Source of the DNA: Viridothelium virens
Lineage: Eukaryota; Ascomycota; Dothideomycetes; Trypetheliales; Trypetheliaceae
Assembly (NCBI GenBank): GCA_010094025.1
Contig: ML991867.1
Coordinates: 1 to 64,000, forward strand
Length of the DNA: 64,000 nt
Reading direction: 5' to 3'
Every line of letters starts with the position of its first letter. Positions within the stretch are counted from its first letter, which is position 1. Under the pieces are notes generated by a model that had not been told where the DNA came from, did not search any database, and saw only the letters and a list, made by a program, of their open reading frames with translations. The position numbers and the translations under genes are program-made. This document shows positions 10,533-22,643 of this stretch, piece by piece.

Positions 10533-11194
10533 ATTGCCATTGCAATATCGATTCTCAGCAACATAGCTATTCGTACATCAACAATCAAGACCACTTCAAT
10601 CAAGCGAATCAACAGATCTTTGCTCGTGGTGTTGAAGGGTAGTCGAGGCTCGGCGTTTTGGGCTGTTCTCGCCAACGCCCGAATCTGCAAATCGAGAGCC
10701 GACCCTGCTTTTCAATAGATCCATCCTAAGCCACTCAGGAGATAAGAGTCGATGTCTGCCTATCTGGAAGGCGGTGTCCGTAAAAGCCTCAGCGGGGAGC
10801 CTGCCAGAGCTTGGACATAAATCGGCGGTGTTCAATGGACCCAGACCTTGCCCCATCTGTCGCGCTTGCAACTATTTAACAGTTTTAATGGCTTCGGCGC
10901 GACGTTCTCAAGTTGAAGGTCACCATGCACCAGGCCACAATTGTGCAACGTATGCAAGCCGACAATCACACCGAGATTAATGTAGCATTTTTGTAGCTGC
11001 AAGTGAACTCAGGTACGAGGGCATACGCAGGGAACCGAAAGCTGCAAGCTCGAGGGCAAGGCTGGATGATATTGCCAGCCGCAACTCAATTTGCAAGGAT
11101 CATCACGTCCTCGATGCGCAGTATCGATAGTTTTTCTCATGACTGATACAAAGTCACAAACTATAGGGAGAGATATCCTCAAAACTTAATAGCC
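10533..11194. other. Spacer, nothing recognised
   Basis: It separates the 5' end of the HET gene from the 3' end of the dioxygenase gene. Short frames on both strands show no family features. Confidence 0.5.
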
Positions 11195-12329
11195 TTACAC
11201 AGGATGTCCTTCCTTCAGTAGAGCCTGTCGCCTCGAGGTGGACTCAGGATCAAGGTACGGACGCTCTCCCAAACTCACTGCTCGCTGACCAGTTCGAGAA
11301 TCCTCATAATCATATGTAGCAGTGTGGTAGACGCTACGATTGTCCCAAATAGCGACATCATTGGGATTTTGCCAACGATGGCGTACCTGCAGATCGTGAT
11401 TTTCCGTAATCAACCGCACAAACCATCGCAGTAGATGCTCGCTTTCAAGCTCGGTAACTTCGTTTACTCGCTTTGCATGATGGCCGACAGCGAAGACGCT
11501 CTTCCATCCAGTGACCGGGTTCGTACGAACGACAGGATGGATCGCCTTGAGATCAGTCCCAACATTCTCGGGTGCACCTCTTTCGCCACTGTACAGTTCG
11601 AAGTTATTGTTCTTAGCACTCTCTTGAAATATGGGCTGGGCGTACGTGGCAGTAAGGCCCTCCAAGAACTTTTGGTAAGCGGGAGAAATGCGGTCAAAAA
11701 CCTCGTATCCCGAAGCCCAAAGTGTATCACCGCCGGTCTTTGGAAGCTCCGTCAGGCGTAGAATTGCATAGTCGCTGGGAACTGGCTCAAACGTAATGTC
11801 ACTATGCCAGCCTTCTTTGTTGCTCTGCTTCTTGCTGTTCAGTCTGTCTGCGTAGAGTTGTTTCGCCTGCTCAGAAGAAATGACGCTGATCTCGTTGTCG
11901 TTTCCGCCAAAATTCCGGCCGCTGTTTGAAACCGGGTGGATGTGGAGGCCGGAGGTGGAGGGCTTCCCCGAGAGCTCGCCCAGCCGTTGGGCCAGCTTCT
12001 TCTGGAGATCGTTGTCGAGATTGTCCTGCTTTCTAAAGAATAAAACACCTCGTCTTGAGACTGCTTGTAATCAATTTCCGCAGCGTAAATGAACAAGTAT
12101 ATCAATACATACTGGTAATTGCCAGATCTCTGATCAGCTCGTCAGAATTCGGAGCCTCTAACCATTCCTTGAGACTTGCTTCCGGGAACTCTTTCCCAAT
12201 TTCAGGAGTCACGTCGAAAGAGCTGAATTGATCTAAGGCGCCTGTGAGCTGCAGCGGAGCCTTATAGTGCTCTTGGAGGTTCTCGGAGCTCTGAATCTCA
12301 ACTGGAACCGTCTCAGTGGTGGACGTCAT
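11195..12329 (-). CDS. TauD-family Fe(II)/2-oxoglutarate dioxygenase
   Basis: Exons 12329-12113 and 12060-11195 give 360 aa, close to the usual length of fungal alpha-ketoglutarate-dependent sulfonate dioxygenases. The iron ligands are visible: His158 and Asp160 in GWHSDITFE, and His318 in SVYHTATYDYED. Arg332 in TGQRAVSL should hold 2-oxoglutarate. GGDTLWAS and the RGVLFFRKQ strand are also typical. Members release sulfite from taurine or other alkyl sulfonates, or oxidise related small acids; the substrate cannot be told from sequence. The intron position was fixed by the join DLAIT-ISRRGVLFF. The gene is intact. It reads toward the HET gene and has no obvious pathway partner here. Confidence 0.9.
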
Positions 12330-13855
12330 TGTGTATTACTGTCGTAGGTCCCGATTCAGACGTTCCTGACCTTTTTGAGCACGAACTCGACTGCGTTGAA
12401 GTGTGCGAAAACCGTTCTATTTGTATTGCGAAAATGGCAATATCATGCTCATTGCCAACACTGCGGAGCTGGTCTCGCGATCCTAAGGAGAACGGTACAA
12501 TCTATCGCGTCCAATGCAATTGGCGAGATCCCTATCGGCGCACGGTATATTAAGGTGCATGGCTTCGTCTTCTCCGCATGTACCGATCACATCATTCATG
12601 AGGTCGATCTCGCCAGCTGTTTCCGCTCCGCTACGCGCGCAGGACAGGAATCACTGCCCCAAGGTTGACTCGTAGAGCAGTATAACTGAGTTCGTCTTCA
12701 GTCTTCCCGCTGTGCTTCGAGAAACACACCCTATCGTTTCTGCCATCTACTGGACTGTTGTATCAAGGTACAGTAACGACTTGATCATGTATGGCCGCTC
12801 CGGGCACTGGCATGATGATCTTCAAACTGCCTGCAGAACCCAGCAAAACAGTTTTTGCATTGAAGTTACCTTTACTGCGGGTGTTCCGTAAGCATATCGG
12901 TTTGCAGACATTACGCGAAGGTGTTGTGAAGTGAAAATGAGGGTGGGGAAAGGTGGAGGCTGAGAGCCCCCCTGTCCCTGATGACGTGATTGGCTTCGAA
13001 ATCAAATTGATCTCCGGCAAGCCGCTGATCCAATCCGCTCTCACAACTCCCCTTTGGCCTTGCCCAGACGTAGAGGTCAATTTACAAGCAGCTTACGTCT
13101 GAGACCTGCATATGTACATAGCAGTTAGCTTCCGATGTTGCTGTGCTCATCTCGAAAGCTTTTCGACACGACGATTTGCGAAGTACCAAGGCGTCGACTA
13201 TACTGGAACTGACATTCAAGACAATCTAGAAGCCATAGCCTTCCTGACGGACTCATCTTCGAAAGGAGTAGCTATGGAAACGAACGAGAAGGGGTAAATA
13301 TTGGGCTTATCCCATGGCTCTGAACCGCGACCGCAACTCGCTTGCTTGCATTGACAAGCACTTACTCGCTCCAACAAGCAATTATGTGGCAATATTGCGC
13401 AGTTGTTGGTGCGGACTTTCTCTTTCTGGTTGTCGATCAGCATGGGATTTGCCCCGAAATCTGCAATCGAAGACAGCATTTATCTAGGAACAGTGTTAGA
13501 CTCCAGTCAAAATTCCGAGCAGAAAACACACCTTTGAAAATTAATTTGGTGCAGGCATTACTGCTTTGATATGTATTTAAAGCGGTGCAAGCAGCCAGTG
13601 GTACTTCTGTATCGGGAGTTCCAGTGGCTTGAGGGCTTGGATCTAACATTACAGCTTTCAAGTCACCTGCAGCCTGTTTGCCATTCGCGAGCTTCCGACA
13701 TGCTTTCTGCGTATCCTGATGGCTGTAGTTCAGATCAGGCTGAACCTAAGCCACCCTACATGATCTCTCGAGCGACTCTCCAGTTCTTTCTTTCGGCCCA
13801 TTTCATATCTCACATTTCGTAATCCCATATCTCATTCACCTCCCACAAAAAGCTA
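12330..13855. other. Divergent spacer, nothing recognised
   Basis: This is the upstream region shared by the dioxygenase gene (minus) and the second HET gene (plus). Frames at about 12375-12668, 12763-13080 and 13571-13822 show no domain and look like chance. Confidence 0.5.
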
Positions 13856-16687
13856 ATGGATCATCTCTTCATGCCGGATGGCGCTTGCTCGCGGGTGGAA
13901 GACGACGTCTGCTACCAAGGCTCAAAGGATTATCTAAAGCATACTTTTCATGGCTTTGCGGAGTCCAAAGGATACTCCTTTTTGTTCAATAGTCCATTGG
14001 CATCAACTGATGGGATCGAGAACTATGAATCACTGACGGCGCCGGACAGTCTTAATGCGTTTTTGCAAGAATGGCTATTTTTCGGCTTTCTCAAAGAAGT
14101 TTTCGACAATGTTCCTCGCGAATTACTTGAAGGAAGTATGTTTGAGCATGATGCTTTCATCCGCAGCAACCCCTCATGGCCGTCAATGATAATTCAGAAC
14201 TCCCCAGCGGCCAGGGAAGAAATCGATGACAAATTCCAGAGAGTGGAAGCCAGAAGATGTGTGCTGTACACCAAGGAACTGGTGGGCTTAGCAAAAAAGT
14301 GGGTAAAGGGCATCAAATCGAAATTGCACGAAGCCGCGTCAGAGTACGAGCAGCTGCCAGCGTCACAGTACGAGCACCTGGCGAAATGTATCAGTACAAT
14401 CTCGAGGACTTTACAATATCTCTCGATGAGGACGCCATCGATACAGTATGACTCCAAAACGACAGCTGTCATAGCCGCGACGACTGAATTTGTGGTTACG
14501 ATGATAACGAAGACTTTCGAAAACACTAAAATAAAAGGACTCACTCCGATCATCCAAAGTTTATGGAATTCTTTCGGCTGGAGAGATATCTACGTCGAGA
14601 GAATGGTAAACTTGGGTTGGTGTCGGCATGCGGCTGCTCGGATTAATTTCACTTTCCCTGCTTTACAAGTCATTCATTTTTGCACTAACCTGAGGCGTTA
14701 TGAGGCTCTCGACCATAGTCAGTGCACGAAAGAACTTTGCCAAGCGAGCGCAAACCCAATTATACCAAGACATAGATCGACGTGCAAGCATCCGCGCGTC
14801 GACTATGATGGCTTCGCCATAGAAGGTGATTTGAGGCAGAAAATGCTTCGTATTATCCGAGTTAACGGCCTGCCCCTCCTAAAGATACGAAATCGCGGAG
14901 ACAAGATCGAGATAAAGTTGGCGCATGGAAAGGAAGATGATAAATACATTGCACTCTCGCATGTATGGTCCGACGGAATGGGGAATCATTCCAAAAATTC
15001 GCTTCCTTGGTGTCAATTAGAGAGTCTTCACTCAAGGCTCGCCAAAATACCTCGGCAGCGGCCTGGGGCGGAAGGAAATGAGCTCCTGGTCTGGATCGAC
15101 ACGCTCTGCTGCCCCGTAGAAGCTGCCTCACAAGAAGATGAAAGGGCTAGAGTGATGGGTCAAATGCGCCAGATCTATGAGAAAGCAGATTTTGTCTTTG
15201 TGCTTGATTCCGAGCTCGAATCAATAAACCGACCTCTTAGCAAGCTAGAAACTGCATTTCGAATACTGACTTCGAACTGGATGCGACGGCTTTGGACATT
15301 GCAGGAAGGGTACCTGGCAAGGGAGTTATGGGTTCAATTTAAGAATGAGGCTTTCGAGCTCGACCAGGACGACATCAAGAGGATGAACCTCGATGATGTC
15401 AGTATTGAAAGTTTCTGGATTGCAAGGACGGTAAAAGCCCTCTACGCGTCACTTCGGAGAAGGCTTATGCAGGAAAACATTGACAGCCAGGTTGAATCGA
15501 CATTGCTAGCGATGGCTCTCCAAGGTCGTTCCGTCACAAAGCCATCAGACGAGCCGCTTTGCATTGCCACGCTGTTAAATTTGGACGCTGGCCAGATTGC
15601 GGCATTTAGTACAGAAGGTGACGACTGCGTCAATAAACGTATGAGTATGCTCTGGACTCTCATGCAGCGCTCAACCATTGGCATTCCGAAATCGGTCTTG
15701 TTCTACACTGGGCAAAAGTTACGCCTTGACGGCTTCCACTGGGCGCCGGCTAGTCTCTTGGATAAAGCTGCACTGCCCTTGGTACGAACGCTGTTCACAA
15801 GCTCTTCTGCTTCTTCAACTACTATCAGTCCTAGTGGATTATGCGTCCAATCTGAAGGAATTCTATTGCCTCCGAAATGCAGCCCACTGAGATGTCTAAA
15901 GAAGCATCGAAAACTTGGCAGTACAAGCATTCTCAACGATTCTGTCATCTATTTGAGAGACAATGCTGATCGATGGTTCATCTTTTACCGTCATCAAAGT
16001 TCAGGCCAAAGCTTAGGGCCAGGCCAAAAGCAACCTCACACCAGCGACCGCACAGAAGCAACAGGCTATAAGAGAGCTGCCGGTAGAAAAGTAGTCAGAT
16101 ACGGAGTCATGTTCCGCGATAATCTAGTTGATCGTCTTCCTGCGAGTCCACCTTCTGGCGAATGCCTTCTTGTCGCTGTTCACGGATCCGAAGGTCAAGC
16201 GCAACTTGTCACGGCGCTTGAGACTATCATGACCAACCGAGCGATGCCAGAACAAGCTGCGATTTGGGAGATCGCATATCAAACGACGGTAGCTATCAGA
16301 ATGAGCGAGGACTTCAAAACGGTCGAAAGGAGGGATGCTCTTCGGAACGCAACCGCCGACTTGAATCCATCGCAGTTCCACATGAATGAGATTCCAAATG
16401 CAAAAATCCAAAGTAATCCATCAGTATCAGTGCGACCAGTATTTGATGTCCAGGACCACCACCCACCTGTCAGCGAAGAGGAAGCTAGCGATGCTGAGCT
16501 CATTGAAGGGTACGTATCGACTTTAGTTCGACAGCAGATAGTCCATGATCCCTCAATTGTGGACACGTTGAAAAGAATTGGGTTGAATATGGAGTTCTTG
16601 GAAGATATGGTCGTGTGGATGTTGGCTGGAACTTTCGGAATGGACGTTGAGTTTCAGTCGTCAGATCACGTTTGGTGTGTTGACTGA
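13856..16687 (+). CDS. Divergent HET-domain protein, single exon
   Basis: 943 aa without an intron. The HET blocks begin near residue 360: KYIALSHVWSDGMGN, then LLVWIDTLCCPV (about 420), YEKADFVFVLDSEL, then RRLWTLQEGYLARELW (about 478). About 350 residues precede the domain and about 450 follow it, neither part recognised. The SHVWSDG and TLCCP variants mark the subgroup in which the canonical WIDALCI is altered. The role is presumably in non-self recognition. No stop or frameshift is seen. It is head-to-head with the dioxygenase gene at a distance of 1.5 kb. Confidence 0.88.
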   Translation: MDHLFMPDGACSRVEDDVCYQGSKDYLKHTFHGFAESKGYSFLFNSPLASTDGIENYESLTAPDSLNAFLQEWLFFGFLKEVFDNVPRELLEGSMFEHDAFIRSNPSWPSMIIQNSPAAREEIDDKFQRVEARRCVLYTKELVGLAKKWVKGIKSKLHEAASEYEQLPASQYEHLAKCISTISRTLQYLSMRTPSIQYDSKTTAVIAATTEFVVTMITKTFENTKIKGLTPIIQSLWNSFGWRDIYVERMVNLGWCRHAAARINFTFPALQVIHFCTNLRRYEALDHSQCTKELCQASANPIIPRHRSTCKHPRVDYDGFAIEGDLRQKMLRIIRVNGLPLLKIRNRGDKIEIKLAHGKEDDKYIALSHVWSDGMGNHSKNSLPWCQLESLHSRLAKIPRQRPGAEGNELLVWIDTLCCPVEAASQEDERARVMGQMRQIYEKADFVFVLDSELESINRPLSKLETAFRILTSNWMRRLWTLQEGYLARELWVQFKNEAFELDQDDIKRMNLDDVSIESFWIARTVKALYASLRRRLMQENIDSQVESTLLAMALQGRSVTKPSDEPLCIATLLNLDAGQIAAFSTEGDDCVNKRMSMLWTLMQRSTIGIPKSVLFYTGQKLRLDGFHWAPASLLDKAALPLVRTLFTSSSASSTTISPSGLCVQSEGILLPPKCSPLRCLKKHRKLGSTSILNDSVIYLRDNADRWFIFYRHQSSGQSLGPGQKQPHTSDRTEATGYKRAAGRKVVRYGVMFRDNLVDRLPASPPSGECLLVAVHGSEGQAQLVTALETIMTNRAMPEQAAIWEIAYQTTVAIRMSEDFKTVERRDALRNATADLNPSQFHMNEIPNAKIQSNPSVSVRPVFDVQDHHPPVSEEEASDAELIEGYVSTLVRQQIVHDPSIVDTLKRIGLNMEFLEDMVVWMLAGTFGMDVEFQSSDHVWCVD

Positions 16688-18369
16688 ACTCTACAGACCG
16701 TAGTAGAGCCGATTTGCTTCTTTGTCCGGATTCGATATCGATTGTGTAGAGCACTAGATGCGCTTGGAGTAGGGGAATGATGCAGAATTTGGAAATATTA
16801 GATACAGAATCGTAGCTGAAATGGTTGTATTGACCACGGCCTCGCGTGTTTGTTGTGTTTGCGATCCGAGCTCATACAGGAATTATGCATCCTCGCCAGA
16901 TCTTACTAGGCACGGTAGGATCGGACAATTCAGACATGACACGCGCAGCCGCACCCAGGACGCCGAACCTGAAGACTTGTGTACCTCACGGTGCTGCTAA
17001 CTAATTGATTAGTCAAGCCACCTGAAGATAGCCTCATGAATGATACGGAGTACAGGAGGGGTGTTCATGGTGAAGAGAGTTTGAAACAAAATCCGTAGCG
17101 GAGCGGAGCGAGCCTGCAGTAGATCAAGCGTCCGGCGAGGAGCTCCGACTCTTGGATTTGTTTCTGTCGTTTCACGATGGACCCGTTTGGACTTAAGCAA
17201 ACAAAGGAATTCGAAGCTATTAGATACCCACGCATCTATTGAGATAATTGAGAAACCTTCATTTCCACGACCTTAGTCGCTTTGAGAGCGGAATATCGAC
17301 ATAATAACTCAGTACGCACGAGAGCCTGGCGTGTGAAGGCAAAGAACATTTTGGAAGTATCGAAAATGAGTCGATCACATTTTGTTAAATGGCAGTCAAC
17401 CCAGGAGGGAGGCATCTTTTATCTCATGGCAGGGTTACTCAGTCAAGCCAGATCTCGTATTTCGTATCTGGGCATTGTGGAGCTGAGATGCAAGATGGGA
17501 CGGTGGGACGAAGATGTTCCTTGGTGGGGCTACCTTAGAGCTTAGAGGCACGGAGCAGTGCTAATTACGTTGTCGCTGCTGGCCTAATTAGTGAGACGAC
17601 AACGGGTGGCGTTTTAGTGAACTCGGCGCGCTGCAGGGGAACTGCTTGGCATCCGGCTTTGAAACGTCGGCACGAGCCAATTATAGGGACTGATAACGAA
17701 ACTTGAGATGGAGTTGATCTGGAACTCTTGGAGATGTAGTGGCCATATTGGACATGTTAGAAGTGGGACAGTGAAGCATGCAATAGTAGAGATTTCCATC
17801 GTATCCGAGCCGAGATGGATCAGAGATGAAAGAGCGAAGGATCGACAAGATGGAAAAGTCGAAAGGTAAGGTATCGGTGGTATCGCCGTATCTTTAGGTG
17901 CCAGGGGCACGGTGGCCAACCGGCCCTCCGACGCTCCTAAACCCGCCGACGCGTCTTGCTACCCAGCTACCCTACCCCAAAATTTTTGGGATCATTGGCC
18001 AACAAGATTGGAGAAACTTTGCAAACCCTCTCTCGCCGATCAGTCGCCTTGTCCCCCACCGTCATGCCTGTGGGTCTTTCGTTTCCAGCTGCAGGTTGGC
18101 TTATTTCTACCGTGCACATATGCCTGCTACTTCCGTATTGAGAGCACCCCCTACCTGTTCTCCTCCCTCTCACGTTCGTTCATCACCTTGTACTGCCCCT
18201 GCCTCAAGAGTTTCACTTTGCCTTCTCCCAGGAGCCCCCCCCCAAATACTTTCGTTTCACCCCTCTATTCGCCAGGCTTCTGCGTCGCCGGCTTTTCCTA
18301 TCTTTATTCCCCCTTTCCTCATCGTCGGTCGCGGGGCCATTCCACTGAGGAACACCATCCTCCCCTGAC
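16688..18369. other. Upstream region and 5' UTR of the MscS gene
   Basis: No gene is recognised. From about 18110 the plus strand is markedly pyrimidine-rich with CCCC runs (C9 near 18236), as in promoter and 5' UTR regions of well-expressed fungal genes. The frames covering 17898-18460 overlap the MscS start and are not credible proteins. Confidence 0.5.
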
Positions 18370-21300
18370 ATGGTCTCTCCTGTCGACGAGAAAGCGGACC
18401 CTGTATACAAAACTAATTTCGATCACGACCGGTCTTCTGAAGAGGAGGGAACTATGGTAGACAACAATTCCGACCACAATGGGGGGAGCCCGGATAATAA
18501 TCATTTGAGGGTCAACACAGATGGGCAAGGGGAAGATGGCCCCCTTCGGATGAGACAGTCACCATCTCAATCTCGTGAGGAGGCACATCGTCTTGATGAC
18601 GAGCTGGCAATGCTACAGGTTGAGCGTCAGATCTCCCAACCAGTGGACAGCGAGCAAATCGGCCGCATAGCCTCTGGCACAAGAGAACGCTCCATGAGGC
18701 GATCTCGGTCAAGGCGTGATGATACCGTCGACGATTTTGACATTGCCACGAACCCTCTCCACGAAAAGGCTGCCATCTATAAGCCTCCGGAACACCCCAC
18801 TACCAATATCGCCAAGATTTTCAAGAAAATCCATCAGTCGAGCTTCATCGTCCGCTGGTTCTTCTACATAACGCCTGTCGTACTGATAATCCTGATACCA
18901 TTACTGCTGGGTACATTCCTGTTCAAGAACGCGAGCGTTGGCGGCGTTAAGTTGATGTGGTTCTCTATTTGGCTGGAAATTGTATGGTTAACTCTTTGGG
19001 CTGGAAGAGTAAGTCAAATCCCCAGTAAACGTCCACACCGGCCCATCCACTCAACCTCCTCTCTCTCTCAGCTCCTCGCGAAGACTCTTCCTTGGCCAAT
19101 TGGCATGACCGCTAGTCTATTCACCAACAACGCAAAGAAATGGAGGGACATGGCCAAACAACTCGAGATGCCAGCCGCCATCTTCTTTTGGTGGCTGGGC
19201 ATTGAAGTCTCCTTCCTGCCTACCATGAAGAGTCACCATCTGGATGGTAACAAAGCAACCCAGGACTGGGAGCGCACGATGAATAAGGTTCTGATTGCCT
19301 TCTTTGTGGGAGCTATTCTGAACTTCGTCGAGAAAATCATAATACAGCTCATCGCTATTAGCTTCCATCTACGAACATATCAAGACCGTATCGATATCAA
19401 CAAATTCCAGATTGGAAGCTTGGCCAAACTTTACAAATTTTCTAAGGAGAAGATCGCGATGGAAGATTCCGACTTCGAGCCTCCGTCTCAGCCAGGCTCT
19501 GGTACGAGGACGCCTGGTCACCTCATGGAATCCGCACAGCTGCATACTAAGCATGCATTTAGCAAATTCGGCGACGTAGCTGGACGTATTGCTGGCGATT
19601 TCACAGGCCGTCAAGTCACCTCCAGTCATCATCCGCACCAGGTCGTGCTGGCTCTCCTTAATAATACTAGTGGAAGCCAGGTTCTTGCGCGTCGCCTCTA
19701 CCGTACGTTTGCCCGGGAGGAAACCGAAACAGTTTTCTCCGAAGACTTGCGAAATGCCTTTGAGAATGATGAAGAAGCCGATGCAGCTTTTACCATGTTC
19801 GATAAGGATATGAATGGTGACATTTCTATGGAAGAGCTCGAGGCAGTTTGCGTGGAAATTGGTCGTGAACGCAAGTCGATTACCGCCTCACTGAAAGATC
19901 TTGATTCCGTTGTTGGAAAACTCGATGATGTCTTCATGTTCCTTGTTGCCGTCATCACCATCTTGGTCTTCATCTCCCTCATCTCTACCTCGGCCGCTGG
20001 CGTTCTTACTTCTGCTGGATCTGCTGTGCTTGCTCTCTCCTGGCTCTTCTCCGCCACCGCTCAAGAATTCTTACAATCGGTCATCTTCGTCTTTGTCAAA
20101 CACCCCTTTGATGTTGGTGATCGTGTGACTATCTTTGGTAATGCTGGTAAGGAAATGAAGGGAGATGACTTCTTTGTAAAAGAAATCTCCCTCTTGTACA
20201 CTGAATTCAAAAAGATGGAGGGTCATATTGTGCAAGCACCCAACAGCTATCTTAACACGATATTCATCCTGAACCAGCGTCGTTCTGGAGGCTTGGCCGA
20301 GGCCGTCACCATCACAATCAAATTCGGCACAACCTTGGAACAAATCGAACAGCTTCGCCTCCGTCTGCTCGAATTCGTCAAGTCCGAGAAACGCGAATTC
20401 CAAGGCAATATCCTCACCGAACTGCGAGACATCGAGGAAGTCCATTCTCTCGATCTTAACGTCATCTTCTTCTATAAGTCTAACTGGCAAAACGAAGGTC
20501 TCCGTCTCGCCCGGCGCAACAAATTCATCTGCGCCCTCATGGTCACCATGCAAGACCTCCACATCGAAGGCCCACGCATGCGGTACCCCGGCCAAAAAGA
20601 ATCCTTCCCCGTCTACCTCCAAAACGTCCCTCACATCTCTTCCGGCCACTCCAGCCACGGTGGCCACCCAGACAACCCCGGCGGCACTCCCATCGAAGAA
20701 TTCCCCCACGAACCCCTTGCGACCCTCTACGAAAAACCCACCTCCCCCTCCTCCTTAACGCCCGGGGGCCGCCCCCACAGCAACACCGACGCCACCACCG
20801 CCTCCACCGACTCCCGCTTCCCCACCACCACGCACCCCTCGATCCTCCGCCACCGCCAACCCAGCAGCGCCAGCGCCCGCCCCCGCGGCGAATCCCTCTC
20901 CCAGATGAACCGCCGCGTCGACTTCTCCCTCGGCATGAAGGACATCGCCTCGGGCGACATGGCCGGCGACGTCTACGAAGCACGCACCCCGCGCTTCCGG
21001 CTGCCGACTCCCTCTTCGGGCGACCCTACCGCCGCCTCCTCGCCCTCGCCCTCGCGCGGCCGCGCGTCTTCGGATCGCGGCGCGGGAGGCAGTCGCGGCC
21101 GCGCGTCGATCGATGTCGCGAGCGGTGCGTCGCGCGATGGGAGCCGCGTCTCGCCGTTTATGGTGCCGGCGTCGGCGCCGCCGCTGCCGCCGAACCCGGG
21201 CCGGATTGCGAGGACGGCGACGGAGAATCTGGAGAGGAATCGGGTTGGTGGGGGCGGGAGGAATCGGTTTTTTGGAAGGAGGAGGGGTGCGAGTCTGCTG

Positions 21301-21609
21301 GAGCGCGATCCGGAGATTGGGGTTGGGGCTGTCGGTATGGCGGATATACCGGAGGAGCTCTTGCGGCCGGGTGCTGCTGCTGCTGGGATAGGAGGAGCTG
21401 GGAGTAGGTTGGATCCGAGAATGGGGCTTCTGAGTTCGGGGGCGGTGAGGAGGAGTGCGGATGATGGAGAGCGGAGGCTGGGGAGTTCGAAGAGTAGTCC
21501 GGGGGTGGTGACAGGGACGGGGGAGAGGGCGGAAGGGATTGGAGCGTTGTTTCCGCAGGACGAGAAGACTGGAGGGGGTGAGGAGTGGCCGGGACTGGAT
21601 CGGAGGTAG
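18370..21609 (+). CDS. MscS mechanosensitive channel with EF hand (Msy1/Msy2 type)
   Basis: The frame is open throughout, but a 63-bp intron at 19009-19071 (GTAAGT...CTCTCAG) is likely, since removing it restores [16 protein letters not shown]; that leaves 1,058 aa. Membrane segments begin around residue 160 ([19 protein letters not shown]), with more at [10 protein letters not shown] and FFVGAILNF. An EF-hand loop ([12 protein letters not shown], about residue 457) precedes two membrane helices ([17 protein letters not shown] and [20 protein letters not shown]) and the MscS beta domain (FDVGDRVTI). Fission-yeast relatives sit in the ER and limit calcium release during osmotic shock. The C-terminal 300 residues are low-complexity and probably disordered, with a GC-rich codon bias. 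Confidence 0.93.
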   Translation: MVSPVDEKADPVYKTNFDHDRSSEEEGTMVDNNSDHNGGSPDNNHLRVNTDGQGEDGPLRMRQSPSQSREEAHRLDDELAMLQVERQISQPVDSEQIGRIASGTRERSMRRSRSRRDDTVDDFDIATNPLHEKAAIYKPPEHPTTNIAKIFKKIHQSSFIVRWFFYITPVVLIILIPLLLGTFLFKNASVGGVKLMWFSIWLEIVWLTLWAGRVSQIPSKRPHRPIHSTSSLSQLLAKTLPWPIGMTASLFTNNAKKWRDMAKQLEMPAAIFFWWLGIEVSFLPTMKSHHLDGNKATQDWERTMNKVLIAFFVGAILNFVEKIIIQLIAISFHLRTYQDRIDINKFQIGSLAKLYKFSKEKIAMEDSDFEPPSQPGSGTRTPGHLMESAQLHTKHAFSKFGDVAGRIAGDFTGRQVTSSHHPHQVVLALLNNTSGSQVLARRLYRTFAREETETVFSEDLRNAFENDEEADAAFTMFDKDMNGDISMEELEAVCVEIGRERKSITASLKDLDSVVGKLDDVFMFLVAVITILVFISLISTSAAGVLTSAGSAVLALSWLFSATAQEFLQSVIFVFVKHPFDVGDRVTIFGNAGKEMKGDDFFVKEISLLYTEFKKMEGHIVQAPNSYLNTIFILNQRRSGGLAEAVTITIKFGTTLEQIEQLRLRLLEFVKSEKREFQGNILTELRDIEEVHSLDLNVIFFYKSNWQNEGLRLARRNKFICALMVTMQDLHIEGPRMRYPGQKESFPVYLQNVPHISSGHSSHGGHPDNPGGTPIEEFPHEPLATLYEKPTSPSSLTPGGRPHSNTDATTASTDSRFPTTTHPSILRHRQPSSASARPRGESLSQMNRRVDFSLGMKDIASGDMAGDVYEARTPRFRLPTPSSGDPTAASSPSPSRGRASSDRGAGGSRGRASIDVASGASRDGSRVSPFMVPASAPPLPPNPGRIARTATENLERNRVGGGGRNRFFGRRRGASLLERDPEIGVGAVGMADIPEELLRPGAAAAGIGGAGSRLDPRMGLLSSGAVRRSADDGERRLGSSKSSPGVVTGTGERAEGIGALFPQDEKTGGGEEWPGLDRR

Positions 21610-22643
21610 TGGTTAGTGAGGTGGTGCGTAGTATGGGGATGGAGGAATGATGCATTTTCTGCGCAGTGCAGCATGACGACTAATAGACTGATAGACAAGC
21701 GAGTCGAGCGTTGCGTTGGATACGTGTTCCTCGTGTATATTTGTAATAGATGATAGAAATGATGATGACTTAGTTTTACTCTTCACTGTATGCCTTGAAA
21801 GGCTTCTTTGGTCTTGCATGTCGCCACCTATCAATACTTTTCGATCAGGACTATTCATCTTAAGCTCCGAGTGTCATCTCTTACCCAGGTAGATATTGGA
21901 GTGCTCATGCCCGGCGCTTCGTGGATACAAGCTACTAACCGAAAAATTTAGGGTTGTCTGTATCGTTTTGATGAATCTCGTTTTGATCAAAGGCTTAATT
22001 ACATTGGCAGTGGTCAATATCTGACGGGAATCTCAGCCCCCTACTAGGATGTCCCCATATCTAATCAAGAAGAAGCATGGTCTCGTGTCTCACGGTTGTC
22101 TATATCTCGCTCTTTTCTTTCCAGAGTCATGCCATGGGCACGATGGCCAAATGCCTCATGGGCAGATGCTTCATGACGGTTCCCGGAGTCTATGGAGGCC
22201 GAAGTATCGGCCTCCTCTCCATTGTTGACGAAGCTCCCGTGGGAGCTTCGAGAACCTCATGAAGGTGTCTCGGGGTCTAGCTGACCCCGATGGTTAGTTG
22301 GCTAAGTTGGCTCCATGATGAGCCAACTCCGTGATGAAGCCAGCTCCATGACGAGCCAGCTTCTTCCACATCGGCCAGCCAGTGGCCAATACCCTCTACA
22401 GGCAGAGCTCGTTCAACTGACGAGCATCTTCAGATGTCTGGAGCCCTTCGCATGGGGAAGTAAAGGGCAAAGAGACATAGCATAGTAATCTATTGCCTAT
22501 CAGAGAGAGTGGAGAGCTAGCCAGTAAAACACCACCATGTCCCTCCCGCCAGTGCCGCAAAGCATCAAGTCAGTTCCCACCGCAAGCACCATAGCCATTA
22601 CCATCAATTCCGTCAGATTCAATCTTCGGTCCCCCACTTCTCT
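21610..22643. other. Convergent intergenic region with a stem-loop array
   Basis: It lies between the 3' ends of the MscS gene and the RGG-rich gene. The left 500 bp hold nothing I recognise. Bases 22131-22436 carry the stem-loop array listed separately. No coding frame here looks real. Confidence 0.6.
22131..22436. repeat. Array of nine consecutive short stem-loops
   Basis: Perfect or near-perfect inverted repeats, left arm/right arm: 22131-22135/22143-22147; 22194-22202/22207-22215 (GGAGGCCGA); 22229-22238/22241-22250 (CGAAGCTCCC, 2-nt loop); 22270-22277/22283-22290 (TCGGGGTC); 22306-22313/22320-22327 (GTTGGCTC); 22336-22346/22353-22363 with a 2-nt internal mismatch; 22373-22377/22383-22387; 22407-22412/22420-22425; 22425-22429/22432-22436. 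Arms are mostly unrelated in sequence, so this is not a simple tandem repeat. Function is unknown. Confidence 0.85.

Noticed and set aside
17898-18460. Plus-strand frames upstream of and overlapping the MscS start
   Set aside because: The sequence is pyrimidine-rich 5' UTR. The frames conflict with the conserved channel start and show no domain.
20071-20983. Long minus-strand frames under the MscS gene
   Set aside because: They are antisense shadows of GC-rich coding sequence. Their composition (Arg/Gly runs) mirrors the channel's codons.
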